Numbered from the stretch's first letter, positions 42,430-51,974 are shown. The stretch: 64,000 nucleotides of DNA from Anatilimnocola aggregata (GCF_007747655.1 NZ_CP036274.1:1116001-1180000), one strand, 5' to 3'. The notes: a model not told the origin generated them from the sequence alone. A program made the numbers and translations.

Positions 42430-42816
42430 TCAAGATTCTGGCCTCGTGTGCCAATATGCCCACAGAATGAACACGCCCTGGAGCGGCAATCGAAGAAAGT
42501 GAACCATCGGCGATGCAGGAAGCAATTCCTGGTGCTGGTAGAGATAGATGTTTGCCGGAAAGACGGCGATCAACAGAGCGATGATCCCCCATGCCGCCAT
42601 CCCTGAAGTTCGTGGGACGAGGAGAAGCAGTCCCATAGCAGCTTCAAAAAAGCCGCTGAGGTAGACCAGTTCCAGATGAAAAGGCAAATACGGCGGCATG
42701 ATCTTGACGAAAAATTCGGGCTGCACGAAATGCAAAATGCCAACACCGATCATCAAGATCGCCAGCAGATACTTCGACGCCGCTTTGATTCCCTTCATCC
42801 AATTCTCAATCGCCAT
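42430..42816 (-). CDS. DoxX-family membrane protein
   Basis: 128 residues from the ATG at 42816, only 4 nt after the upstream stop, with four hydrophobic helices. Blocks LLAILMIGVGILHFVQPEFFVKIMPPYLPFH (cited here as GVGILHF and KIMPPYLPFH), SGFFEAAMGLLLLVP and AVFPANIYLYQH fit the DoxX/YphA group. Function is unknown; some relatives act in oxidant defence. Translationally coupled to the 96-aa gene upstream. Confidence 0.8.
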   Translation of the reverse strand: MAIENWMKGIKAASKYLLAILMIGVGILHFVQPEFFVKIMPPYLPFHLELVYLSGFFEAAMGLLLLVPRTSGMAAWGIIALLIAVFPANIYLYQHQELLPASPMVHFLRLPLQGVFILWAYWHTRPES

Positions 42817-42820
42817 TAGG

Positions 42821-43111
42821 CTATTGCACTTCTTTCGCAACTTTCAAGATTTGGAGTAGGGCGATGGCCTTCTCCAGTCCACCAACGGAGTTGGCAAATG
42901 CCGCCGCCTTACGAATGTCGCCGATTCCGACATTGCCGTTGGACGGCTGTTCTTCTTTCGCTTTGACCTTGGGACGTGCAGGACTCTTTTCGGCGGTGGG
43001 TGCTGCGGTCGTCATCGCTTCTGGGGCCTGACTTAGCTCAGCCGGGTCTTCGGTCACTGCGATCCCCGCTGTTCCACTTGGCTTCCGACTGTTCATGTTC
43101 TTCTTCGCCAT
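42821..43111 (-). CDS. Hypothetical low-complexity protein with short C-terminal helical domain
   Basis: 96 residues. A long Ala/Pro/Lys-rich disordered region (~1-58) ends in a predicted helical segment, GDIRKAAAFANSVGGLEKAI followed by ALLQILKVAK. No named family. GGAAGAC precedes the ATG. The DoxX gene starts 4 nt after its stop. Confidence 0.65.
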   Translation of the reverse strand: MAKKNMNSRKPSGTAGIAVTEDPAELSQAPEAMTTAAPTAEKSPARPKVKAKEEQPSNGNVGIGDIRKAAAFANSVGGLEKAIALLQILKVAKEVQ

Positions 43112-43379
43112 ATTGTCTTCCTTTGATGTTAGCTCGCTAGATGCACGGTTAGCCTAGCTGGTCATTGAAAAAGGCGAAACCCGTTGGCAGGGGCGGGCGA
43201 TCATCTTCGACAGATGGGCTTCCGTCGCAGGTTAAGGCGGCTGATGGGCTGGCAAAGTTCCGGGCCTTCCTGCCAGTTCATCCTTTGCCGCACGTCGTCC
43301 GATCCAACCGACTCAAGGCCGAACCGGGTAGAATCACGGCATTTGCAGCGATTCTTTCCCGAAACGCAGGACTCACCAG

Positions 43380-43679
43380 ATGGCAACTTTCATCACGAAC
43401 ATCAAGTTCTCGCAGCAGGGCATCAAAGACATCGACCACACAACCAAGCGGGCGGCGATCTTCAAGGCCGAGGCGAAGAAGCTCGGTGCGAAAGTCAAGG
43501 ACATCTACTGGACCTTGGGCGAACACGACGGCCTCTTGATCTTGGAAGCCCCGGATGATGAAACGGCGACCGCCGCCATTCTGCATCTCGGAGCGATGGG
43601 CAACGTCCACACAACCACCTGCCGGGCCTTCACCGCCGCAGAAATGGACAAGATCGTAAGCAAGGTGCATGGCGGTTGA
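43380..43679 (+). CDS. GYD-domain protein
   Basis: 99 residues, the full length of the GYD family. Typical blocks: MATFITNIKFSQQGIKDI at the start, AAIFKAEAKKLGAKVKDIYW and LGEHDGLLILEAPDDETATA. These are small dimeric ferredoxin-like proteins with no assigned reaction. The 268 bp upstream hold no gene. It lies just before the ferritin-like gene on the same strand. Confidence 0.85.
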   Translation: MATFITNIKFSQQGIKDIDHTTKRAAIFKAEAKKLGAKVKDIYWTLGEHDGLLILEAPDDETATAAILHLGAMGNVHTTTCRAFTAAEMDKIVSKVHGG

Positions 43680-43687
43680 ATGACGCC

Positions 43688-44326
43688 ATGCCCATTGTCG
43701 GTTGTACGCAGAGCATCTTGCCGGAACGTGATGGAGCTTGCACGGTGAACGAGTCAGTCAAGATTGAGCATCCAAAACTCGTGAGGCTCCTTCAATTGGC
43801 TTATTCAGCCGAGAAAGCAGCGGCATTTGCGTACATCGGCCACGCCGGTTCGGTGAAGAACCCAGGCGAGAAAGTGGCGATCAAGCAAATCGAATTGGAC
43901 GAGTGGCAACACCGAGAGACAGTTCTGTCCATCATGGGGCGATACGAAATTTTGCCATCACGGTACAACGAAATCAAATATCACGTCATCGGCAGGATCA
44001 TCTCGGCGAGTTGTTACGTCATTGGCTGGTTCATGCCGTACTACTTCGCCGGACGATTGGAAAGCGGAAACGTCTGCGAGTATTTCGTAATGATGCGCTA
44101 TTTCAACGAAGTTGGGATCACCGAACACGACGAAGTGTTGTACGAAATGGGAATGAAGGAGAAGGAACACGAGGTCTATTTTCAGAAGGGTCTTGAGAAC
44201 AACCGCCTGTTGCCGCTGTTCGAGAAAATCTTCGGGTGGGGCAAGAAAAGCAGTTTCAACGACATTGATTTGGAGAACAAATCTCCCGTCGAAGAATCAA
44301 AGGGATACTGCAAACACCGAAAGTAG
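43688..44326 (+). CDS. Ferritin-like diiron protein (COQ7-related)
   Basis: 212 residues from the ATG at 43688; a GTG at 43745 with GGAG 9 nt upstream is a good alternative, giving 193 residues. Four helices carry the diiron ligands: AYSAEKAAAFAYIGHAGS (Glu), IELDEWQHRETVLS (ExxH), NVCEYFVMMRYFNEVG (Glu) and MGMKEKEHEVYF (ExxH). This matches the COQ7/ferritin-like superfamily, with a central membrane-apposed helix as in COQ7 (VIGWFMPYYFAG). A hydroxylase role is possible; ubiquinone synthesis is not supported by neighbours. Confidence 0.75.
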   Translation: MPIVGCTQSILPERDGACTVNESVKIEHPKLVRLLQLAYSAEKAAAFAYIGHAGSVKNPGEKVAIKQIELDEWQHRETVLSIMGRYEILPSRYNEIKYHVIGRIISASCYVIGWFMPYYFAGRLESGNVCEYFVMMRYFNEVGITEHDEVLYEMGMKEKEHEVYFQKGLENNRLLPLFEKIFGWGKKSSFNDIDLENKSPVEESKGYCKHRK

Positions 44327-44428
44327 ACGTTCTCTGAAGCAGGGGATAGTAAGTGAATGACGGAGAAGACCTCGATACCGACTGGTGGCTATCCTGGTGA
44401 CGTTTGAGCGGGAGAAGTAGGAACGCTA

Positions 44429-44980
44429 ATGACTCGGCAAGCCCTGCAACAAGTATTCGATGAACAGCGACTCGCCAATGGCTATGAGTTAGTCGATGGA
44501 GTCGCCATGCACGCCGAAAACGGCAAGCGATTCCAGATACCGCACCCGGTCTTGAAGAAGCACATTGACATCGGGCAGTTCGTCGAACTGCGGATCGACT
44601 CGCCCCGTTTTTCCGTGCATGAAGATGCTCCAGAGAAATGCACTTGCCCGACCTGCAACGGGGAGATCACCAAGCCGATTCTAAGTCACGCACATCCGGC
44701 GACTTTGCTTCCGCTGCCGACTCAGAATGTTCCGTCACGGGGCTGGGGCGAAGACTTCTGGGTGCGGATCATCGAGCGAGAGGAAGATTACTTCAAGGGA
44801 ATCGTAGACAATCCGTTGTACGAGACTCGACTCCACGAACTGAACCAAGGTGACGAGATCGTGTTTCATCAGGATCACATTCTCGCTGTTCACGGCATCC
44901 ACCGGCAGGAGCTAATCACGGGAATGAATGCCGCTGATTTGAAAGAATTAGCGCAGTGGCTTGGCTCTCAGCCAGATTGA
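44429..44980 (+). CDS. Hypothetical protein with DUF2314-like C-terminal domain
   Basis: 183 residues. The N-terminal part has CTCPTCNGE, a single knuckle-like Cys pair set. The C-terminal ~90 residues (GEDFWVRIIEREEDYFKGIV, LHELNQGDEIVFHQDHIL) resemble the DUF2314 pattern 'WV.V......G.L.N.P......GD.V.F....I'. The similarity is by memory and modest. It ends 39 nt before recD2 on the same strand. Confidence 0.6.
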   Translation: MTRQALQQVFDEQRLANGYELVDGVAMHAENGKRFQIPHPVLKKHIDIGQFVELRIDSPRFSVHEDAPEKCTCPTCNGEITKPILSHAHPATLLPLPTQNVPSRGWGEDFWVRIIEREEDYFKGIVDNPLYETRLHELNQGDEIVFHQDHILAVHGIHRQELITGMNAADLKELAQWLGSQPD

Positions 44981-45019
44981 TGCGGCATCGACTGCGACCG
45001 GATTAACGACTATCTCAAC

Positions 45020-47185
45020 ATGTCCGAAACCCTGAAGGGAATCATCGAACGAGTTAGTTTCCACAACCCAGACAATGGGTTTGCGGTGCTGCGGGTGAAG
45101 GTCAAGGGACGTGACGATCTTGTTTCTGTCGTGGGCAGCACGATGTCCGTAACTGCGGGCGAACATTTCGAGGCAACCGGTCATTGGGTGATCGACCGAG
45201 AGCATGGGCAGCAGTTCAAAGCCGACGAACTGAAAACGACGCACCCGGCATCAGCGGAAGGCATCGAAAAATACCTCGCATCGGGAGCCATTCGGAGCAT
45301 TGGGCCAAAAATCGCCGCCAAGATCGTTTCGATCTACAAGGAGCGGACGCTGGAAATCTTTGAGCAGGCTCCTGATTTCCTGCTCCATGTGAAAGGCATT
45401 GGTGCAGAACGCCTCAAGCGAATCAGCAAAAGCTGGGATGAGCAGAAAGAAGTTCGCAAAATCACCTTGTTTCTGACTGAGCATGGGATCACGTCAGGCC
45501 GAGCAGTCCGCATCTACCGCACTTACGGCCATGAATCCATAGCCAAAATCAAAGAGAATCCATACCAACTAGCCGATGACATCCGTGGCATCGGCTTCAA
45601 GACCGCCGATGAACTGGCAGCCACTTTGGGCATCGACCGCAATAGCCCGTACCGAGCGAGGGCGGCGGTGCGTTACACGCTGCAAGAATTGGCGAGTCAG
45701 GGACATTGTGGTTATCCAGAGCCGGGTGTGATGGAACATGCAAAAAAGCTCGTCGAAATCGAGCAGAAGATCATCGCTGATGCCGTGCGGAGCGTGGTCC
45801 ATGACGGAAGCGTGATTCGGGAACCTGTTGAGGGCGAGCCGTGGCTATACCTCGCCAACCTCCACCGATCCGAAGTCGGGCTGGCTCAATCGGTTCATCG
45901 GATCGCCTCAGCCACACCACATCCGCTGCCACGATTTGATGTCGAAAAAGCAATCGCCTGGGTTGAACAGCGGTTGAACATTCAATTGGCCGCAGCACAG
46001 CAAGAAGCGATTCGACAAGCATGTCAGCAAAAACTGCTCGTCATCACGGGTGGTCCAGGTGTTGGCAAGACGACGCTCGTTCGCAGCATCCTCGAAATCT
46101 TTTCGGCCAAGGAAATGAACTGCGTGCTGGCAGCGCCGACGGGCCGAGCAGCCAAGCGGTTGGCAGAAACGACTGGACGCACGGCCAAGACAATTCACCG
46201 GCTCCTTGAGTTTGATCCAGCCACCGGCGAGTTCAAACGCAACGCACAACACCTACTGACCGGTGACCTGTTCGTGCTGGATGAAACTTCGATGGTTGAT
46301 GTCGTTCTCGGTCACCAAGTCTTGCGAGCCATTCCTAGCGAAGCCTGCGTGATCCTTGTTGGCGATGTGGACCAACTTCCCTCGGTTGGCCCTGGTTCCG
46401 TGCTGGCCGATCTGATTTCATCGAACGTGGTTCCTGTTGTGCGACTGACCGAGATTTTTCGGCAAGCAACTGAAAGCCGAATCATCACCGCCGCCTATGC
46501 AATCAACCACGGTCAGATGCCGAATCCGTCCAAGTCCGAGGAACTCACCGATTTCTATTTCATCGAGTCGAACGAACCTGAAGGCATTCAAGATATGTTG
46601 GTGCGGCTAGTGAAAGAACGAATCCCGGCCCGCTTTGGCTTCGACCCGAAATCCGACATCCAAGTCCTGACGCCAATGAATCGGTCTGTCTTGGGAGCCA
46701 GGAACCTCAACCAAGTGCTGCAAAAGGCGATCAACCCAGGCGACGGCGGACCCGAAGTACAGCGATTTGGCTGGACGTTTCGTATCGGGGACCGAGTGAT
46801 TCAAACCGTCAACAACTACGACCGAGATGTGTTCAACGGCGATTTGGGAATCATCGAGCAGATCAACCGTATCGAGCAGGTAATGACGATCAACTTCGAG
46901 GGGCGGCAAGTCGAGTATGATTTCGGCGATCTCGACGAACTGGCCTTGGCTTACGTGCTGTCGATTCACAAGAGCCAGGGTTCGGAGTTCCCCTGCATCG
47001 TGATTCCGCTCCACACGCAGCACTACATGATGCTGCAACGCAACCTGCTCTACACAGCGGTCACCAGAGGCAAGAAGCTCGTGGTACTGGTGGGGTCAAG
47101 AAAGGCCCTGAGCATGGCCGTGCGTCGAGCGGATTCCGGTCAAAGATACACGGCGTTGAGGAAGAGACTGCAAGCGATCAAGTAG
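45020..47185 (+). CDS. recD2: RecD2-type SF1B DNA helicase
   Basis: 721 residues, the normal length of RecD2. N-terminal OB-fold (~1-85) and helix-hairpin-helix (GIEKYLASGAIRSIGPKIAA, GIGAERLKRI, GIGFKTADELA) lead to the SF1B core: Walker A GGPGVGKTTL (~343), GRAAKRLAETTG (motif Ia), DETSMVD (Walker B), GDVDQLPSVGPG (motif III), RLTEIFRQA and the C-terminal YVLSIHKSQGSEFP, YTAVTRGKK (V-VI). It unwinds DNA 5' to 3' and is stand-alone, unlike RecBCD's RecD. Roles in repair and fork restart are known from other bacteria. Confidence 0.95.
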   Translation: MSETLKGIIERVSFHNPDNGFAVLRVKVKGRDDLVSVVGSTMSVTAGEHFEATGHWVIDREHGQQFKADELKTTHPASAEGIEKYLASGAIRSIGPKIAAKIVSIYKERTLEIFEQAPDFLLHVKGIGAERLKRISKSWDEQKEVRKITLFLTEHGITSGRAVRIYRTYGHESIAKIKENPYQLADDIRGIGFKTADELAATLGIDRNSPYRARAAVRYTLQELASQGHCGYPEPGVMEHAKKLVEIEQKIIADAVRSVVHDGSVIREPVEGEPWLYLANLHRSEVGLAQSVHRIASATPHPLPRFDVEKAIAWVEQRLNIQLAAAQQEAIRQACQQKLLVITGGPGVGKTTLVRSILEIFSAKEMNCVLAAPTGRAAKRLAETTGRTAKTIHRLLEFDPATGEFKRNAQHLLTGDLFVLDETSMVDVVLGHQVLRAIPSEACVILVGDVDQLPSVGPGSVLADLISSNVVPVVRLTEIFRQATESRIITAAYAINHGQMPNPSKSEELTDFYFIESNEPEGIQDMLVRLVKERIPARFGFDPKSDIQVLTPMNRSVLGARNLNQVLQKAINPGDGGPEVQRFGWTFRIGDRVIQTVNNYDRDVFNGDLGIIEQINRIEQVMTINFEGRQVEYDFGDLDELALAYVLSIHKSQGSEFPCIVIPLHTQHYMMLQRNLLYTAVTRGKKLVVLVGSRKALSMAVRRADSGQRYTALRKRLQAIK

Positions 47186-47250
47186 CTGAGAGCCGGAATA
47201 GCGAGCCGTCTGGGCTTCGTCGTCATTCGCAGCCGATACCAATCTGCCCA

Positions 47251-47400
47251 TCATTTATCGTTGACGACCGAACCTTGCTGGCCTCGGTCGAGGTCATGCT
47301 CTTTGCTGATGTGGATTCGCTTCGTGAGTAGTTCGAGTTCTTCGAGCAACTGTGCCGTGTTGGCTGGAACTACTAACTCATTCTTGTCTGGCGATTCCAT
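47251..47400 (-). CDS. Small hypothetical protein, possibly a frameshifted remnant
   Basis: 49 residues, MESPDKNELVVPANTAQLLE with an amphipathic helix LLEELELLTKRIHISKEHDL, ending VVNDK. The frame stays open upstream for another ~27 codons with protein-like content (KKWLIKFTPDSIVPNPSEIG) but no start. An ATG in the neighbouring frame (MRGVLPKEE) would join it through one frameshift near a GGAAGAAG run. It is either a genuine short gene from 47400 or the 3' part of a ~75-aa gene with a frameshift. No family recognised. Confidence 0.45.
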   Translation of the reverse strand: MESPDKNELVVPANTAQLLEELELLTKRIHISKEHDLDRGQQGSVVNDK

Positions 47401-47680
47401 GCCGATCTCGCTTGGGTTGGGTACGATGCTATCAGGGGTGAACTTGATGAGCCACTTCTTCCTTCGGCAAGACTCCCCTCATCCTTCACCTGGACCTTCT
47501 TTCGCCATAATGCTTTACCGGCCTGCTAGCATATTCGGGGCAAGAGGCTCGCTGAAAAGCTCATTTCCCCGCCGCCTGCACCGGCAATCTCCGGCGACGA
47601 ACTCATTTACCGGGCAGGTTCGCACTTGTAACTTATTTGCAGCAAGCGTTGGCGGTGTTTTACGAGCAAAGGCGGGACTG

Positions 47681-48400
47681 ATGAATGAAGCGTGGCCTCA
47701 GCGATATAAGGAGCGGAGATTCGGCTTACTTCTCGCCATTCTTTTGGTGCTGCTGGCTGGTCCACCGATCTTGATCGGCTTCGGTCTTTCCGCCGTGTGG
47801 TTCGATGGACTGATGTCGGTTCTGATGTTGGCTGCGATTGTCTCGCTGTGCTTTGAGCCACAGCAAAGGATATTCGCCCTCTTGCTCGGCATTCCATCCA
47901 TCTTGTTGTCGCTTGGCGGCCATCTTCTTCCAGGTGCAATCGCTGCTTGGCCTTTGTTCTTGGGGCATCTGTGCGAAGTGCTGTTCTTGTTTGGTTCAGC
48001 GGTTCTGATCGTGAAGTCGCTATTCGGCTCCCGTTCAATTTCATTCGACAGCATTCTGGGTGCGGTCTGCGGTTACTTATTTCTTGGGCTGGGATGGGCC
48101 GTTCTCTACGCAATGATCGAAAGCCTTCGGCCCGGCTCCTTTGAAATCGACCAATCGCTTGCTCCAGTGGGTGAAGCTGCTCGGCCTCTGTCCGACGTGC
48201 TGACGTACTACAGCTTTGTCACCCTGACAACCGTGGGCTACGGAGATGTCGTCCCCATTTCGGCAGCCACACGAACATGCGCCTGGATCGAAGCCATCAC
48301 AGGTCAGTTCTACTTGGCGGTAATTGTAGCAGGATTGGTCAGCCTATTGGTTACGAGGAAACGAACACCGCAGGATAGTGGTGAAGTCGATTCCGAATAG
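47681..48400 (+). CDS. Two-pore-domain-type potassium channel with extra N-terminal helices
   Basis: 239 residues from the ATG at 47681; the open frame extends to 47261 but the upstream part is not protein-like. Four N-terminal hydrophobic helices (~15-115) precede a pore module: outer helix ILGAVCGYLFLGLGWAVLYA, pore helix YYSFVTLTTVGYGD with the K+ filter TVGYGD, and inner helix FYLAVIVAGLVSLL. This resembles the 'ion channel_2' family of small bacterial K+ channels. No ligand-binding RCK domain follows. A short SD-like GGCGGGA precedes the start. Confidence 0.85.
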   Translation: MNEAWPQRYKERRFGLLLAILLVLLAGPPILIGFGLSAVWFDGLMSVLMLAAIVSLCFEPQQRIFALLLGIPSILLSLGGHLLPGAIAAWPLFLGHLCEVLFLFGSAVLIVKSLFGSRSISFDSILGAVCGYLFLGLGWAVLYAMIESLRPGSFEIDQSLAPVGEAARPLSDVLTYYSFVTLTTVGYGDVVPISAATRTCAWIEAITGQFYLAVIVAGLVSLLVTRKRTPQDSGEVDSE

Positions 48401-48443
48401 CACGGTCTTGATCCTTCATCGTCGGTCACGATCACACCAACCG

Positions 48444-48899
48444 ATGCCCACCTACCACCACACTCAACGTGCGCCGCTTTGCCTGCTGCTATATGGCTTG
48501 GCAATCACGTTTCTCGTCCTGACCTGCGTATTGCGACAGGAGCCGGTGCTTGCGTGGGTATTTCCCGTAACTGGCCTCATCGTCCTCGTTCTAGCGGCGG
48601 CGTTTCACCATCTGACGGTGGTCGATGGAGGAGATCATCTGTCGATCAGCTTCGGCCCCTTGCCGCTCTTTCATCGAACTGTGCGTTACGATGACGTCGA
48701 GCAAGTTGAAGTTGGCAAGACGACGTTGCTCGATGGTTGGGGCATCCACATGAGCATACGTGACGGTTGGGTGTGGAACCTATGGGGCTGTGATTGCGTA
48801 GTGCTTCGATTGCGAAACGGCACACTGCGTGTCGGAACGGATGATGCCGAGAATCTGAGAAGTTTCATTGTGGAACGCAAATCTGAGGAACAGCGATGA
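48444..48899 (+). CDS. Small membrane protein with PH-like C-terminal domain
   Basis: 151 residues from the ATG at 48444. Two N-terminal hydrophobic helices (LCLLLYGLAITFLVLTCVL; VFPVTGLIVLVLAAAF) are followed by a beta-rich soluble part (LSISFGPLPLFHRTVRYDDV, LRLRNGTLRVGTDDAENL) resembling bacterial PH-domain/DUF3093-like proteins. It overlaps the following esterase gene by 4 bp (ATGA), so the two are coupled. Function unknown. Confidence 0.65.
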   Translation: MPTYHHTQRAPLCLLLYGLAITFLVLTCVLRQEPVLAWVFPVTGLIVLVLAAAFHHLTVVDGGDHLSISFGPLPLFHRTVRYDDVEQVEVGKTTLLDGWGIHMSIRDGWVWNLWGCDCVVLRLRNGTLRVGTDDAENLRSFIVERKSEEQR

Positions 48900-50710
48900 G
48901 AATGATGCTCCTGATGTGTTTGGTTGTGTTTGCAGTGGGGCCGAGGCAGGCATCTGCCGCTGACGCTCCGAACACGGTCAAGCAACTCTTCGCTTATTTC
49001 GATCCACGCAAGGACGACATCGACGCCAAATTCGTTCGGGAATGGGAAAAGGACGGCATCGTTTACCGCTACGTCACCTACCGCATCGGTACGTTCAAAG
49101 ACAAACCGGCCCGCATGGCGGCGTTTTATGCCTTTCCCAAGGGGGCCAGTAAGCTGCCGGGCTTGCTCCATCTTCATGGCGGTGGACAGAGGGCATTTCT
49201 GCATGAAGTAGAGTTCTACGCCAAGCGTGGCTACCCTTGCCTTTCGATCAATTGGGGCGGGCGGGAAATGGAAGAAGCCAAGGACGGCGAACCGAACACT
49301 GATTGGGGAGCCGTCGATCCGACCCAGAATAACGTACCGGGCTACTTCAATCTCAAGCCGGGCGAGAAGTATCTCGATCCTGTTGAGTCACCCCGTAACA
49401 ACAACTGGTATCTCCTCACGCTCGGCTGCCGTCGAGGCTTGACCTTCTTGGAGCAGCAGCCGGAAGTCGATCCAGACAAGCTCGGCGTTTACGGCCACTC
49501 GATGGGCGGAAACCTCACCGTCTATGTCGCCGGAACTGATGAGCGAGTGAAGGCAGCAGCGCCGTCCGTGGGTGGATCGGGTTTTCGCACTCAGCCCTGG
49601 CCTCTACTTCCGCAGCACAGACCTCAGACGCCAAACGGCGATGCAAAGCTGTTTGACGCCACACTCGGCTTCGAGTCGTATGCGCCGCTCATCAAAGCGC
49701 CGGTCCTGTGGCTCGGTGCGACGAACGACTTCCACGGCATCATGGATGACACCTACCGAACCGGCGAGTTAATTCCACACAAGGACGTGCGGTACTCGTT
49801 CACTCCGCACATGAACCATCGGTTCACGCCAGAGTTCGCCGTCACAAGGCCGCTCTGGTTTGATCAGCATCTCAAGGGAAACTTTACCTTCCCGAAGACG
49901 CCGGAAACGAACTTGATCTTCGATACGAAGGATCACGTCCCAATGCTGGAGGTCATGCCTGATTCTTCGCAGGAAGTGGCCGAGGTCCACATCTACTACT
50001 CGGTCGATCCTGATCCAAGGGCGAGATTCTGGCGGTCAGCGGAAGCAAAAAGGTCGGGCGACACTTGGACGGCAAAATTGCCGCTCCTGAGCGTCGATCA
50101 GCCACTCTTCGCCTTCGCCAACGTCGTGTACAAACTGAAGCAGTCCGAGTCCGAGCCTCACGCTCGACCGACAGATCGGTTCGCACTCAGTTCGATGCTG
50201 CACACGGTTGCTTCCAAGGAAGTCGCCGCCAACGGTGCGAGCGCCACCGACAAGGCCGACCCGGTAATTGATGACTTCACCCACGGCTGGCGGGACTGGT
50301 ACACGCTGTCCGCAGACAACCCGCACCATTGGGAGTTCTCGACCAGGAAGCTGAGTGATCCGAAATGGCAAGGCCAGCCAGGACAACGGCTCACGGTCGA
50401 GGTCCAGGCCGAGAAGCCGAATGAACTCGTGATCGTGCTGACTGAGAATTACTTCCGACAATACCGGGGCAAGCAGAGAGAACTGGTGGCGGTCGTGAAG
50501 CTCAACGGTGGCAAGGAAACGCAGACTGTCTCGCTGGAGCCGAAGGACTTCAAAGCCAGTGACGGTGAGACTCTGTTGTTGTGGCAGAACGTTGATCTGC
50601 TCTCATTCCGTGCGTACTTCGACAAGGGCGAAAAACTGGTCGGCAGCAAAAGCTGGGCGGGGCCGCAGCCGGTGTTCAAAAAGCTGTGGTGGCAGGGCGA
50701 TGACCGTTGA
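48896..50710 (+). CDS. Secreted dienelactone-hydrolase/acetylxylan-esterase-type protein
   Basis: 604 residues with signal peptide (to ~RQASA). The alpha/beta-hydrolase domain (~25-320) has LPGLLHLHGGGQRAF (oxyanion), the nucleophile in VYGHSMGGNLTVY, and YSFTPHMNHRFTPE for the late His; HGIMDDTY may hold the acid. The C-terminal ~280 residues are beta-rich (EVAEVHIYYSVDPDPRARFW, then a possible carbohydrate-binding domain near DFTHGWRDWYTL). Similar large esterases are frequent in planctomycetes for polysaccharide deacetylation; substrate is inferred only. Confidence 0.8.
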   Translation: MRMMLLMCLVVFAVGPRQASAADAPNTVKQLFAYFDPRKDDIDAKFVREWEKDGIVYRYVTYRIGTFKDKPARMAAFYAFPKGASKLPGLLHLHGGGQRAFLHEVEFYAKRGYPCLSINWGGREMEEAKDGEPNTDWGAVDPTQNNVPGYFNLKPGEKYLDPVESPRNNNWYLLTLGCRRGLTFLEQQPEVDPDKLGVYGHSMGGNLTVYVAGTDERVKAAAPSVGGSGFRTQPWPLLPQHRPQTPNGDAKLFDATLGFESYAPLIKAPVLWLGATNDFHGIMDDTYRTGELIPHKDVRYSFTPHMNHRFTPEFAVTRPLWFDQHLKGNFTFPKTPETNLIFDTKDHVPMLEVMPDSSQEVAEVHIYYSVDPDPRARFWRSAEAKRSGDTWTAKLPLLSVDQPLFAFANVVYKLKQSESEPHARPTDRFALSSMLHTVASKEVAANGASATDKADPVIDDFTHGWRDWYTLSADNPHHWEFSTRKLSDPKWQGQPGQRLTVEVQAEKPNELVIVLTENYFRQYRGKQRELVAVVKLNGGKETQTVSLEPKDFKASDGETLLLWQNVDLLSFRAYFDKGEKLVGSKSWAGPQPVFKKLWWQGDDR

Positions 50711-50819
50711 TTTCCCTCTTAGTGGTGATAGCAGCGGGTCTGAAAAGAAGAACCCGCTGAAACGCAGTGAAGCAGCCAAAAAGCGGCAGAATTAACAAGC
50801 AAAATAACCAGAGGCAACT

Positions 50820-51896
50820 ATGCGTGTCATCTCTCTACTTTTTTTCCTCCTTTTCACCACTCCTCTCCTCACAGCCGAACCCAAGGTCCATCGTGACCTT
50901 GCTTATTCCGAGACGAAGAATGAACGGCAGACGCTTGATGTCTATGCATCGACCGAGGGCAAAGGCCGGCCAATCGTCTTCTGGATTCACGGTGGCGGCT
51001 GGAAGGCGGGCGACAAGAAGAGCGTGAAAGACAAGCCGCAAATCTTCGTGGACAAGGGGTTCACCTTCGTTGCAACAAACTACCGATTCGTTCCAACCGT
51101 GACAGTGAAGGAAATGGCGAGCGACATCGCCAAGGCGATCCGCTTTATTCACGATCATGCCAAGGAGTTTGGTGGCGATCCGAACTCGATCATCGTCATG
51201 GGGCATTCGTCAGGGGCGCACATCGCTGCATTGGTCAGCACCGATGCAAGCTACTTGAAAGCAGAGATGCTGTCGCTCTCGATCCTCAAGGGCTGCGTGC
51301 CAGTGGATAGTTCTTTTTATGACATTCCTAAACGAGTCAAAGACGGCGGTGATACGTCACCCGCAATGATTAAGGAGGTTTTCACCGACAACGAACAATG
51401 GCAGCGGGAATGCTCGCCGTTCAACTACGTCGCCAGACAAAAGAATATCCCGCCGTTTCTTATCCTCCACGTCGCCGAGCGTGCCGACACCAAAGCCCAA
51501 GCTCACTGGCTGGCCGATAAGTTGAAGGATAATGGCATCTCAGCGAGGGTAGTTGCAGCCAAGGGCAAAACGCACGGGACTATCAATTCCGAGTTGGGCG
51601 TGGTTGATGACGAGCCGACCAAGGCGATGTGGGAGCTTCTGGATGGCGTGACGAAGAAGAAGCCTCGCACACTCGAACACTTTAAGGCCAATCTGGCCGA
51701 AGGACTCACAGAGGCCAAGGTTGAAAGGCTGTTCGGGGCACCAGATCGCAAAAAGGTCAGCACGAACTTCTACCTTTTGACCTACGAATACGATCTTGCT
51801 GGCGGAAGCAAAATCAGGCTGGGCTTTCTCGGCGTCGTTTCCAAAGCCACCCATGTGAGAACCGACGGGACCACGGAAGACTTGCCGTTGAAATAG
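50820..51896 (+). CDS. Secreted alpha/beta-hydrolase (BD-FAE type) with BamE/SmpA-like tail
   Basis: 358 residues with signal peptide (FFLLFTTPLLTA). HSL/BD-FAE esterase features: IVFWIHGGGWKAGDK (HGGGW oxyanion), nucleophile in IVMGHSSGAHIAAL, and His in AKGKTHGTINSELG. The last ~75 residues (LAEGLTEAKVERLFGAPDRK, YLLTYEYDLAGGSKIRLGFL) form a small beta module resembling BamE/SmpA, an unusual fusion. It lies 109 nt downstream of the 604-aa esterase, same strand. Confidence 0.8.
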   Translation: MRVISLLFFLLFTTPLLTAEPKVHRDLAYSETKNERQTLDVYASTEGKGRPIVFWIHGGGWKAGDKKSVKDKPQIFVDKGFTFVATNYRFVPTVTVKEMASDIAKAIRFIHDHAKEFGGDPNSIIVMGHSSGAHIAALVSTDASYLKAEMLSLSILKGCVPVDSSFYDIPKRVKDGGDTSPAMIKEVFTDNEQWQRECSPFNYVARQKNIPPFLILHVAERADTKAQAHWLADKLKDNGISARVVAAKGKTHGTINSELGVVDDEPTKAMWELLDGVTKKKPRTLEHFKANLAEGLTEAKVERLFGAPDRKKVSTNFYLLTYEYDLAGGSKIRLGFLGVVSKATHVRTDGTTEDLPLK

Positions 51897-51974
51897 TCCG
51901 TAGATCGTCAAGATTGAGCCATCGGTTCGAGTGAACGACGCCGAAAGAGAAGACAGTGTGGTTGGCGGTGTTCT

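Noticed and set aside
47261-47680. N-terminal extension of the K+ channel frame
   Set aside because: Not protein-like before the ATG at 47681, and it overlaps a better minus-strand ORF.
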